This document shows, piece by piece, positions 9,174 to 16,857 of a DNA stretch of 28,739 bases. Each line of letters starts with the position of its first letter. The stretch's first letter is position 1. The DNA lies in contig CAMYFZ010000019.1 in assembly GCA_947255165.1 (NCBI GenBank), positions 1 to 28,739 of the forward strand. The letters are read 5' to 3'. Both the position numbers and the translations under genes were made by a program. The notes below the pieces were generated by a model. It made no database searches and was not told the origin of the DNA. It worked only from the letters and a program-made list of their open reading frames with translations. The DNA is from an uncultured Varibaculum sp. (lineage in GTDB: Bacteria; Actinomycetota; Actinomycetes; Actinomycetales; Actinomycetaceae).

Positions 9174-12100
9174 AAAGATCCGAGTTAATCTGTTTGAGTT
9201 CCCTCTGCCTGTTTATTGTTCCCTGCTACCTATTTTCCCTGCCCTTCCTGGGCTTTATCGGAGCAATAGCAGCCGGCGGCGGGGTGGTTTTAGGAATCCT
9301 GATAGCCCTGGTATGTCGGCGCTGGCACTTGGGAATAATCTCCACTATAACGGTGTTTTTAGGGGTATTTTTAGCTTTTGGCTCCACTTTGGCTGCTACT
9401 GATCCCACGGGACGGAAGTTTTACCCCACTTTATCGGGCTTGGAAGTATTGGTGCCCGCCATGGTGACTTGCTGGCGGGATACTCTTACTGCACCGTTAC
9501 CGCTAAGCGCCGCTGCCGGGGCAGCAGTGCTGCCCTTCCTCACCTGCCTAATCGCTGCCCTGTTAGCGGGATTAACTGCCGGGTCGCGCCGCCCCTGGGC
9601 GGCTCTGGTGCCTGCCACGATTTGCCTGGTGGTGGCGATTGCCTGGGGGTCCCAGCTAGTTCCGGTCGCCCGCTGGGCAGGAGCCGGCTATTTCTTTATC
9701 GCTTTGCTCTGGTGCGGACTGGTCAGCGAGGCGGGAGCCAAGGCGCGTTCCCGGGCAGTTAATCTGGCAGGAGTAGCTAAGAAAAATACTTTTATCCGCC
9801 CCCTGGCGATAGTGGCGGTTACCCTAATTGTTTGTCTTGCCTCAGCCTCTTTGGCAGGCCTCACTGAGCGTGGTAACCGGGAAGTCCTGCGTACTCACGT
9901 ACTACCACCGGTGGAACTGGAAGATTTTGTTTCCCCCTTGGCCTCCTTCAGACACCTTTCCCGGGACTGGAAAGATAAAACTATTGCGGAGGTAAAGAAC
10001 TATCCCGCGGGCACCCGGATGCGCTTTGCCACCATGAATGCTTATGACGGGACAGTTTTCAAAATCGACCCTAATTTAAATGCCCAGTTTGTGCAGGTTG
10101 ATTCAATTTTAGATAAAGAAATATCTGCTGACAGCCAAGCGGCAGTTAAATTGGTGAACTATGACCAGCCGTGGGTTCCCCTGTTGGGCAGTGCCCACTC
10201 CCTAAAATTTACTACCCGCCCAAACCCGGTGGTTTATTATTCCGCCTCGCTGCGCTCGGCTTTTACCGCAAACCCCGGCGAGCTGTCCTACCAGGTAGGT
10301 TTTGCCAAAGACCGCACTCCTAGCGATGCTCGCATCTCTGGCCTGGAGTTTGACCCCATACCGCAAGGTAAAGACGAAGCGGTACCTATAGAAATCACCG
10401 AGCTAAACAACCAGTTAACTGCGCGGGCGACCACTCCCTTGCAAAAAGTGCGCAATGTGGAATCCTATCTTTCGGGACAAGGTTTCTTTTCCGACGGATC
10501 GGATGGACTTTCCCGCCCCGGACATCGCGCCGCCCGCATGAGCCAATTCTTCCAGGGACAGCAGCTCATTGGTGATGATGAACAATATGCGGTTGCGATG
10601 GCCCTGATGGTAAGAGCTTTTGGGGCGCCTGCACGAGTAGTGCTGGGAGCCTATCCGGCAGATAAGAAAGCCGGCGGTAACCTGAAACTAAAGGGAGACA
10701 ACGTCCACGCCTGGGTGGAAGTGAAGTTTAAAGAGGTGGGCTGGATCCCCTTTGACCCCACCCCTCCGCGCGATCGAGTTCCTCGTACCGATCAGCCGCA
10801 ACCCAAATCGGTACCGAAACCCCAAGTGTTGCAGCCCCCGCCCCCGCCAGCTACCCCGCCGGTGTTACCGCATGTGGAAAAGCAGGCACATGCCGATAAT
10901 CCCTCTACCGGAATGCAGATTCTGGCGGCGCTGGCGCAAGTCGCTAAGTATGGTTTTTGGCTGTTACTGCTGCTTTCTCCGATTCTGCTAGTTTTGCTGG
11001 CTAAGTGGTATCGCTCCCGCCGGCGGCGACGCGCTAAGGAACCTGAGGAGCGCCTAAAAGGAGCTTGGGAAGAAATAATCGATCGCTTCCGGGATCGCGG
11101 AATCCGACTTCCGGCGGGGGCAACCCGGCAAGAAGCCGCCTGGATAATCGACAGTTACCTGGGGGGAATCACTCAGTCGAAGCTACAGTCGGGAGCACGC
11201 GAACTGGCAGGGATCGCTGATTACCTGGATTACAGTCCGGGCACAGATGATGAAATCGATTCCGATTGGGCCTGGCAGCTGGTTAAACAACTAACTCTCA
11301 CCTGGAAAATGGCGGTTGGAAAAGCTAGAGCACTGGTAGCCGCGATTCGCCCCTCCTCGCTTTATAACCGCTTTATTCGCAGTAGTTTTGCCCAAAAACT
11401 GGAGAAAATTCCGGGGGTAGACAAACTATTGACTCCGCGCAAAGAGCTGTCTTTACCCAGCCTATCTTTGGGACTAACCCAGCAGGAATATCAACAGTTG
11501 CGTACCCCCTTGGCTCCGAGCCGCAGTGAAGAAACTATTGCACCTGTGGAGGATACAGGGGCATTCTCGGAAGCCACTCGCCTAGGACAAGTAGGAGTTC
11601 CGCAGGTGGGGGTAGAATTTAGTGACGGCACCCGCCTGGCTCAGGGGCCTGGTTCCATAAGCGAGGAACCGGCGCGAGACGCAACCCGTCTGGGAACACT
11701 TGCCTGGAAGGTAGGGGAGGAAGCGGATCGGGAGCGCCCTCCCTCTCGCCCAGCGGAGACAAGCGAAGCTACCCGCCTGAAAAATTCGGCTCGCTCCTCG
11801 CAGCTACCCTTGCCGCCAAAACCATCGCAATCTGCCAGGCCACGGGCGAGCGAGCCTGCGGCGGGGAATAGGGACGCAACTCGCTTAGGTAATCCGGCTG
11901 CCTCCTCCCGGCCGCCGCTCCCATCATCATCGCGACCTCCACAATCTCCCCTGGTGCCACAGCCGGCGCTGCCGCCAAAGCCACCGCAAGCTCCGCAATC
12001 GCACCAGGTTGCGCAAGCGCCCCAGCCACCGAATCCGCCGCTAGGGGAGTTAGCCCCGGATGAACAGGACATGACCCGCTTAGGTAAGCCGGCTGCTTCA

Positions 12101-12268
12101 GCTTTACCCCCACCACCTCCTAAAATGCCGGAGCCTCCGCCTATCCCGCCGGTGCCCCCATCCTTACCTTCGGAGACGCTAGACTATACCCGTCGGGCGC
12201 CCTCGCCCCGGAAAATAGATGAAACTCGGTTACGGAAAGAGGACGACCATGACCCAGACACCCCCTAA
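9170..12268 (+). CDS. Polytopic transglutaminase-like protein lacking the catalytic Cys, with TRL-repeat cytosolic tail
   Basis: A 1032-residue TgpA-like protein. Several hydrophobic segments fill residues 1-240, an exported domain follows (about 240-590), then a further membrane segment (about 593-612) and a cytosolic tail of about 420 residues. The transglutaminase-like core contains GDDEQYAVAMALM, PARVVLGAYP, NVHAWVEV (H513) and GWIPFDPTP (D529). Active relatives have Cys in a GYCEHFA-like motif; here that position is Asp470, so peptide cross-linking or protease activity is unlikely. The tail is Pro/Ser/Ala-rich and holds eight short motifs of the form acidic-x-T-R-L/R with Thr at 803, 821, 839, 868, 904, 969, 1007 and 1019. 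The GTG start overlaps the DUF58 stop by 4 bases, and the end overlaps the kinase start by 20 bases. It corresponds to tgm of the PFNA cluster. I infer a scaffold or signalling role regulated by the next gene's kinase. Confidence 0.88.
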   Translation: MKRSELICLSSLCLFIVPCYLFSLPFLGFIGAIAAGGGVVLGILIALVCRRWHLGIISTITVFLGVFLAFGSTLAATDPTGRKFYPTLSGLEVLVPAMVTCWRDTLTAPLPLSAAAGAAVLPFLTCLIAALLAGLTAGSRRPWAALVPATICLVVAIAWGSQLVPVARWAGAGYFFIALLWCGLVSEAGAKARSRAVNLAGVAKKNTFIRPLAIVAVTLIVCLASASLAGLTERGNREVLRTHVLPPVELEDFVSPLASFRHLSRDWKDKTIAEVKNYPAGTRMRFATMNAYDGTVFKIDPNLNAQFVQVDSILDKEISADSQAAVKLVNYDQPWVPLLGSAHSLKFTTRPNPVVYYSASLRSAFTANPGELSYQVGFAKDRTPSDARISGLEFDPIPQGKDEAVPIEITELNNQLTARATTPLQKVRNVESYLSGQGFFSDGSDGLSRPGHRAARMSQFFQGQQLIGDDEQYAVAMALMVRAFGAPARVVLGAYPADKKAGGNLKLKGDNVHAWVEVKFKEVGWIPFDPTPPRDRVPRTDQPQPKSVPKPQVLQPPPPPATPPVLPHVEKQAHADNPSTGMQILAALAQVAKYGFWLLLLLSPILLVLLAKWYRSRRRRRAKEPEERLKGAWEEIIDRFRDRGIRLPAGATRQEAAWIIDSYLGGITQSKLQSGARELAGIADYLDYSPGTDDEIDSDWAWQLVKQLTLTWKMAVGKARALVAAIRPSSLYNRFIRSSFAQKLEKIPGVDKLLTPRKELSLPSLSLGLTQQEYQQLRTPLAPSRSEETIAPVEDTGAFSEATRLGQVGVPQVGVEFSDGTRLAQGPGSISEEPARDATRLGTLAWKVGEEADRERPPSRPAETSEATRLKNSARSSQLPLPPKPSQSARPRASEPAAGNRDATRLGNPAASSRPPLPSSSRPPQSPLVPQPALPPKPPQAPQSHQVAQAPQPPNPPLGELAPDEQDMTRLGKPAASALPPPPPKMPEPPPIPPVPPSLPSETLDYTRRAPSPRKIDETRLRKEDDHDPDTP
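11576..12229 (+). repeat. Eight degenerate TRL-type motif repeats in the transglutaminase-like protein tail
   Basis: This segment encodes EATRL, DGTRL, DATRL, EATRL, DATRL, DMTRL, DYTRR and DETRL, with the Thr codons at 11576, 11630, 11684, 11771, 11879, 12074, 12188 and 12224. The first three are spaced exactly 18 codons apart; the later ones are separated by variable Pro/Ser/Ala-rich linkers. The conserved part is very short while the linkers diverge, which points to short linear motifs rather than folded repeats. They are candidate phosphorylation or FHA-docking sites (inference). Confidence 0.75.
12235..12243 (+). promoter_or_regulatory. Ribosome binding site deciding the kinase start
   Basis: GAAAGAGGA lies 5 bases before the ATG at 12249. 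It favours this start over the in-frame ATG at 12219, which lacks a comparable site. It sits inside the end of the upstream coding sequence, which fits translational coupling. Confidence 0.6.
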
Positions 12269-13700
12269 AATTCCGGGTTTTAGTGTGCAGTCTTTGCTGG
12301 GCAGAGGTGGATTTGCCGATGTTTACCGCTATCAGCAGAAAAGCCCCCATCGCGAAGTAGCAATCAAAGTCCTTAGAGAACTGGGCAGCCGGGAAGGGCG
12401 ACAAGTTTTCGCGACCGAGGCTGAAGCCCTGGCCGCCACCTGTGCTCACCCGGCGATCATCTCCCTGCTGCAAACCGGAAAACTGCCCGATGGTCGCCCC
12501 TATCTAGTCTTGCAATATTGCCCGGTGACTAACTTGTCGCAGCGGGTTCGTCGCTATCCACTTTCACTGAAAGCATCCCTAGATATCACGATTCGGCTGG
12601 CGGGAGCCCTGGAAACTGTGCATCGGGCCGGGCTAGCTCATCGGGACGTGAAACCGGCAAACATACTGATCTCCGAGTTTTCTAGCCCGGTGCTGTCTGA
12701 TTTTGGTTTAGCTTTGCCCCTGGGAAAGCCACTGGCTCATCGCGACGTTTTAGGGCTATCAGTACCCTGGGCGCCCCCGGAACAACACGACGAGAACTCT
12801 TTAGCCGAGGCGACTAGTGATATTTATTCCCTGGCGGCAACTATGCATTCCCTGCTGACTGGACGCAGCCCCTTCGAGATAGCCGGGGGCGATAATTCGG
12901 CATCTGCACTGACCCAGCGGGTTTTACATTCCGTTCCCCCTCTAGATGCTTCCCAGTTGTTCTCGCCCCTGCGCGAGATTCTGGCCTGGGCGCTGCAACC
13001 AGATCCGGCGGATCGTCCCGAAAGTGCCGCCCAATTTGGGCAAGTGTTACAAGACCTGCAAAGGCAGCTAAATCATCCGGTGACTAACATGGATATCGCC
13101 AGCGCTAATCCTACCTTGGCCCAGGTGTCTACCGATCCAGATGTTACTCGCCTCAAAGATGCCTCCGGTTCGCAGCCAGCGTCAGATTCAGCAGATGCGG
13201 CGCGGGCAGATAGTCCTTTGATTGTGGGGAGTCACTCTAGCGCGGCGTTTTCGCGTTCCCTCTTACCTGCCTCTCGGTTGGGTTGGCGGCGAGCCCTACT
13301 GGCAATAATCGGGGCGCTGGTACTGGTAGTCGGAACTGCGGCCGGGGTCGCCTACTATTTCAATTCCGGTACTAGCGCGGTTAAAAATGCACCCAGTTCT
13401 GGCGAACCGTTGATTACCGCCTCCGCCGATGATGGAATCGTCGCGGAAGTATCCCCGGTAACCGCCTTGGAAGGGAAACCGGCTGCAGATGGGCAGATAG
13501 CTTTAAGCTGGAAACCGGGAGCAGGCGATACTCCGGCCTCCTACCAGGTGCAGGTGCTCCAAGGGGGAAAGGACGCGGGCACTCATACGGTGACCGAACC
13601 GAAAATAACTCTCCAGCCGCAAGGGGCTAAATGGTGCGTAAAAGTTTTTGCGGTTAGCTTAGATGGAAAAACCTCGCCTGGGGTAGACTGGTGCCAATAG
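12249..13700 (+). CDS. Transmembrane Ser/Thr protein kinase (PKB2-like)
   Basis: A 483-residue Hanks-type kinase. The glycine loop is GRGGFADVY (about 18-26), the catalytic Lys is in VAIK (K40), the catalytic loop is HRDVKPANI (D133) and the Mg-binding motif is DFG (D151). The APE-equivalent is PPE in VPWAPPEQ (about 173-179). The loop between DFG and PPE has no threonine, unlike PknB. A cytosolic linker contains DVTRL (T300), the same motif repeated in the upstream transglutaminase-like tail. One membrane segment (about 349-369) leads to a small exported beta-rich domain (about 403-483) that resembles FN3; no PASTA repeats are present. The gene overlaps the upstream one by 20 bases. It matches pkb2 of PFNA clusters, though its position in the operon differs. 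Likely substrates, by proximity, are the transglutaminase-like tail and the FHA protein. Confidence 0.92.
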   Translation: MTQTPPKIPGFSVQSLLGRGGFADVYRYQQKSPHREVAIKVLRELGSREGRQVFATEAEALAATCAHPAIISLLQTGKLPDGRPYLVLQYCPVTNLSQRVRRYPLSLKASLDITIRLAGALETVHRAGLAHRDVKPANILISEFSSPVLSDFGLALPLGKPLAHRDVLGLSVPWAPPEQHDENSLAEATSDIYSLAATMHSLLTGRSPFEIAGGDNSASALTQRVLHSVPPLDASQLFSPLREILAWALQPDPADRPESAAQFGQVLQDLQRQLNHPVTNMDIASANPTLAQVSTDPDVTRLKDASGSQPASDSADAARADSPLIVGSHSSAAFSRSLLPASRLGWRRALLAIIGALVLVVGTAAGVAYYFNSGTSAVKNAPSSGEPLITASADDGIVAEVSPVTALEGKPAADGQIALSWKPGAGDTPASYQVQVLQGGKDAGTHTVTEPKITLQPQGAKWCVKVFAVSLDGKTSPGVDWCQ

Positions 13701-13727
13701 GAGAGTGCAAAATTGCCGGTTGGTAAT

Positions 13728-13733
13728 GGAGGA
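13728..13733 (+). promoter_or_regulatory. Ribosome binding site deciding the FHA protein start
   Basis: GGAGGA lies 6 bases before the ATG at 13740, so this start is preferred over the in-frame TTG at 13713. Confidence 0.7.
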
Positions 13734-13739
13734 AACACT

Positions 13740-14462
13740 ATGAGCAACGATCCCTACCAGTACTATCCGAACCAGTCGGGTAATGCCAGTGCAGGCTATC
13801 CGCCCAGTGGGATCTATGGAGCCCCGCAAGCGGAATCCGGAGTCCCCATGCCGGGAAATCCCGATCCCTATGGTCAGGCGGCAAATGGCGCTTACCCCAA
13901 TCCCTATGGTGAACAACCGCAGGCTCCCCAATACCCGGGGTATTCTCCTCAGGGAGCTCCCGGATATGGACAGCCTGAATATGGACAGCCTGGCTATCAA
14001 CAACCCGGCTATGAAGAGCTGCAATACCAGCAACAGTATGGGCAAGCCGACTATGGGCAGTCTCCATACGGCATGCAGCCTCAATATGGCGAGCAAGGCG
14101 GATATCAACCTGAGGTACGTTATACGGTTACTTCCGGGCAGGGGCAGTCTATGATTTTAGAGGACGCGATCGTGGTGGGGCGCCGCCCCGATGCGGCCAC
14201 TTCGACCTATCCGCAAGCCCAAACTATGACCGTGCCGAGTCCGGCCAAACAGATTTCTCGTACCCATTGCCTGCTTTATATCGACGATGGGGGTAATCCT
14301 TCGCTGAAGGACTTGGAGTCGGTAAATGGAACGCGCTTGCGTCGCGGCGGGCAAATCTATCCGATTGAACCCGCGAAACCGGTAGTGCTACAAGCAGGCG
14401 ATATTGTCGATCTGGGGGAGGGGCAATACCTCTCGATTGGTACCGCTCCCGCCGGATACTAA
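13740..14462 (+). CDS. FHA-domain protein with Tyr/Gly/Gln/Pro-rich N-terminus
   Basis: A 240-residue protein without a signal peptide or membrane segment, so probably cytosolic. Residues 1 to about 125 are low-complexity and rich in Tyr, Gly, Gln and Pro, with repeated YGQ and GYQQP units. Residues about 127-240 form an FHA domain with the key motifs VVGRR (R148), SRTH (S173, H176) and VNGT (N196-T198), the residues that bind phosphothreonine in this family. It lies 39 bases after the kinase stop and ends the operon, so its likely ligands are threonines phosphorylated by that kinase, including possibly the TRL motifs upstream. Bifidobacterial PFNA clusters carry a PP2C phosphatase; none is found near here. 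The next gene is convergent, with only 14 bases between the stops. Confidence 0.9.
   Translation: MSNDPYQYYPNQSGNASAGYPPSGIYGAPQAESGVPMPGNPDPYGQAANGAYPNPYGEQPQAPQYPGYSPQGAPGYGQPEYGQPGYQQPGYEELQYQQQYGQADYGQSPYGMQPQYGEQGGYQPEVRYTVTSGQGQSMILEDAIVVGRRPDAATSTYPQAQTMTVPSPAKQISRTHCLLYIDDGGNPSLKDLESVNGTRLRRGGQIYPIEPAKPVVLQAGDIVDLGEGQYLSIGTAPAGY
13964..13993 (+). repeat. Two-copy 15-base tandem repeat in the FHA gene
   Basis: ATATGGACAGCCTG occurs at 13964-13977 and again at 13979-13992, a 15-base period coding for EYGQP/GYGQP-type units. It shows recent expansion of the low-complexity N-terminus. Confidence 0.7.
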
Positions 14463-14476
14463 CCCCAGTTATTAAA

Positions 14477-14890
14477 TTAGCGATCAATCCCGAGGGCGCG
14501 CCGCGCCCTGGCGCGGGCATCTCCGCTATCTGCTGCGGTCAAAATCGCTTGTGCCGCGTTTTCGCACTGCTCTTTAGTTACTTGTTCTAGCTGGGGCTCC
14601 CCCTTTATTGCCTGAAGCACCATATTTTTGAATTCGGGGTCGCGGTAAAATTCCGCTTGGGCAGCTAAAATATCCGAGGCAGTACCTATGGTTTCTTGCG
14701 AGCGAGCCAACAGGCGCTCGAATACGTTTTTTGCCGCTTTAAGGTAACGCCCGGCTTCAGATTCCCGTTGATCCAGCGGGATTTTAGTGGCAGGTATGTC
14801 TGGAATTTCAAAACGGCTAACCCAGGCGACTGGCCCGTAAGCTAGACCATTTACTACCGGAGTTCCGTAAAATGTTTCTGCTGGGGGCAT
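14477..14890 (-). CDS. Free-standing Enzyme I N-terminal (HPr-binding region) fragment
   Basis: A 137-residue protein resembling the first part of PTS Enzyme I (PtsI) and the related third domain of DhaM. It has an opening GTPVVNGLAYGPV, an acidic helix with ESEAGRYLKAAKNVFERLL, then ILAAQAEFYRDPEFKNMVL, which matches the usual IFEAH..lL.D.el segment, and an AAQAI region. Enzyme I is normally about 550-575 residues; the swivelling phosphohistidine domain and the PEP-binding barrel are both absent. The ribosome site AGGTGAGGAA precedes the ATG at 14890. It is the only minus-strand gene here and diverges from the PTS EIIA-EIIC gene. It could be a truncated pseudogene, or a stand-alone HPr-binding module. 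It cannot transfer phosphate from PEP by itself. Confidence 0.65.
   Translation of the reverse strand: MPPAETFYGTPVVNGLAYGPVAWVSRFEIPDIPATKIPLDQRESEAGRYLKAAKNVFERLLARSQETIGTASDILAAQAEFYRDPEFKNMVLQAIKGEPQLEQVTKEQCENAAQAILTAADSGDARARARRALGIDR
14493..14509. other. Perfect hairpin between convergent genes
   Basis: AGGGCGC and GCGCCCT form a perfect 7-base-pair stem around a 3-base loop. It lies just inside the 3' end of the minus-strand Enzyme I fragment and 30 bases after the FHA gene stop. No T-run follows on either strand, so a terminator role is only possible. Confidence 0.3.
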
Positions 14891-15063
14891 TGACGTTCCT
14901 CACCTGGGGATATTGATAGTCTTAGTGTTGCATGCTTTGGGTGCGGAAAAATACGGACACACCAGTACCGTTCAATTCGCTGCTCCCAACGAAATTGACA
15001 TGCTGATTTCAGCTCGCCGACTGGCAGAAATAGCCTGTAAACGCTACCCCGAACAGGAGAACT
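14891..15063. promoter_or_regulatory. Divergent intergenic region of the PTS island, 173 bases
   Basis: This must contain promoters for both the Enzyme I fragment (minus strand) and the EIIA-EIIC gene (plus strand). A perfect -35 TTGACA is at 14995-15000 on the plus strand, but no good -10 lies 16-18 bases after it. No clear operator palindrome was found. Confidence 0.35.
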
Positions 15064-16833
15064 ATGGAAAACGCAAAGTTGATAATCCCGCAACTGGTGA
15101 GTTTAGACGAACCTCTGGGGGCAGATAAAGACAGCGTGATTGCGGCACTGGCTACGAAAATTGCCTTTTCGGGGCGCGCCGAGCAAAACGGTTTAATCAA
15201 CGACCTGATGTCCCGAGAAGCCAAATCCACCACCGGAATGCTCGGAGGAATCGCTATTCCGCACTGCCGCTCCCAGGCAGTTCGGGTAGACAGCTTGGCC
15301 TTTGCGCGGCTAAAAGAACCGGTAGATTTCGGAGCCAAAGATGGCCCCGCGGATTTAGTTTTCATGATTGCTGCCGGCGAAGGACAAGAGCGTGCGCATT
15401 TGAAGCTGCTGCAAAAACTGGCGAGCAAATTAGTCGATAAGAACTTCTTGGCTGCCCTGCGGGCGGCAGATTCTGCCGAAAAGGTAGCGGACATCATTAT
15501 GGGGGTAGTCGCGCCTCCCGCGGTAGCTGCCCCTAAAAGTGTGCCCGCGGCGCAAACTGCGCCCGTCACGAAAGCCGCACCTGCCGATAGGGAAGCACTC
15601 GCGGCTATAAATGATCCCCAGAAATTAATTCGGGAGGCAATGGCAAAAGAGAAAGAGGTGAAGGCTGCCCCGGTAACCGCGGCGGAACCTAGGAAGGAAA
15701 CAAAAACCGTAGGTTGGGGGCGTCGTATCCAAAAGGCAGTGATGGCGGGGGTTTCCTATATGATCCCCTTTTTGGCTGCGGGGGGCTTGCTAGTTGCGTT
15801 GGGTTATCTAATCGGCGGCTATGACGTGGAGGGCCCCGCTCAAGATATTTCCCTTAATTTCTCGCTCTGGAACCTGCCAGATTCTGGCCCCTTCGGGGAA
15901 GGTAGAATCCTTACCAATCGTTCCGGCTTGGCACTTTACTTGGGTGCCCTGCTGGTCTTCCTAGGCAAAAGCGGAATGAGTTTCCTGGTCCCTGCGCTTT
16001 CCGGATATATCTCCTACGGTCTGGCGGGACGTCCCGGTATCGCTCCCGGTTTTATCGGAGGGGCGATTTCTATGACGCTTGGAGCCGGCTTCATCGGCGG
16101 CCTGGTGACCGGGATTCTCGCCGGGATTATTGCTAATGCTCTCTCCACTCTGAAATGCCCTCGCTGGTTAGCTGGGCTAATGCCGGTAGCGATTGTTCCC
16201 TTAATAACCACCCTACTTATGGGGCTATTAATGCTGATGCTGATAGGGCACCCACTGGCGGCCTTGATGAGCTTCCTGCAAACCTGGCTAAACTCAATGG
16301 GTGGCACTTCTGCAATCTTGCTGGGGATCATTATCGGTCTAATGATGTGCTTCGATCTGGGAGGACCGGTTAATAAGGCTGTTTACCTGGTAGGCACCGC
16401 CGGGTTGGCGCAAGCAACCGATGGATCGTATCAGTTCATGGCGGCAGTGATGTTATCCGGAATGGTGCCGCCCCTAGCGATGGCGCTGTCTTCTACTTTG
16501 CGTCCCAGGCTATATTCGCCAGCAGAACAGCAAAACGGTAAAGCCGCGTGGCTCTTGGGACTATCCTTTATTGCCGAGGGGGCGGTACCGTTCGCTGCTG
16601 CCGACCCCCTGCGGGTAATCCCCTCTATAATGGCAGGCGGCGCGGTAACTGGCGCTATCGCCATGGCGTTCGGGGTGGGGTGCCGGGCTCCGCACGGGGG
16701 AATCTTCGTGCTATTTGCCTACACCAATATTTTGGGGGCGCTTATCGCCCTGGTAGCGGGGGTGGCAGTGGCAGCGGCTGCGGTCACTTTCGCCAAAATG
16801 CGCCGTAAGCAAGCGACGGTAGCTAAGGCATAA
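15064..16833 (+). CDS. Fructose-family PTS EIIA-EIIC fusion lacking EIIB
   Basis: A 589-residue protein. Residues 1 to about 148 are a fructose-type EIIA with phospho-acceptor His67 in GIAIPHCRS. Residues about 149-222 are an Ala/Pro/Lys-rich linker. Residues about 222-589 are a fructose-type EIIC with many membrane segments and the motifs AGVSYMIPFLAAGGLL, MMCFDLGGPVNKA, FIAEGAVPFAA and APHGG. In fructose EIIABC proteins an EIIB domain with a CPTGxAHT phosphocysteine motif normally accompanies A and C. Here the linker has no cysteine and is too short for EIIB. Without EIIB the usual phosphate route to sugar is broken unless another protein supplies it. The start has CAGGAG upstream. The HPr gene follows after 24 bases. 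It could be a transporter using an EIIB in trans, or a sensor. Confidence 0.85.
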   Translation: MENAKLIIPQLVSLDEPLGADKDSVIAALATKIAFSGRAEQNGLINDLMSREAKSTTGMLGGIAIPHCRSQAVRVDSLAFARLKEPVDFGAKDGPADLVFMIAAGEGQERAHLKLLQKLASKLVDKNFLAALRAADSAEKVADIIMGVVAPPAVAAPKSVPAAQTAPVTKAAPADREALAAINDPQKLIREAMAKEKEVKAAPVTAAEPRKETKTVGWGRRIQKAVMAGVSYMIPFLAAGGLLVALGYLIGGYDVEGPAQDISLNFSLWNLPDSGPFGEGRILTNRSGLALYLGALLVFLGKSGMSFLVPALSGYISYGLAGRPGIAPGFIGGAISMTLGAGFIGGLVTGILAGIIANALSTLKCPRWLAGLMPVAIVPLITTLLMGLLMLMLIGHPLAALMSFLQTWLNSMGGTSAILLGIIIGLMMCFDLGGPVNKAVYLVGTAGLAQATDGSYQFMAAVMLSGMVPPLAMALSSTLRPRLYSPAEQQNGKAAWLLGLSFIAEGAVPFAAADPLRVIPSIMAGGAVTGAIAMAFGVGCRAPHGGIFVLFAYTNILGALIALVAGVAVAAAAVTFAKMRRKQATVAKA

Positions 16834-16857
16834 GTGTAAATAAGGAAGGGTAAAGCC

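Noticed and set aside
13500..13700. PASTA domains in the exported part of the kinase
   Set aside because: The region is only about 80 residues and reads like one FN3-like beta domain, with no PASTA repeat pattern.
14995..15000. Perfect -35 TTGACA as a promoter for the EIIA-EIIC gene
   Set aside because: No acceptable -10 hexamer occurs 16-18 bases downstream, so it is not called as a separate promoter.
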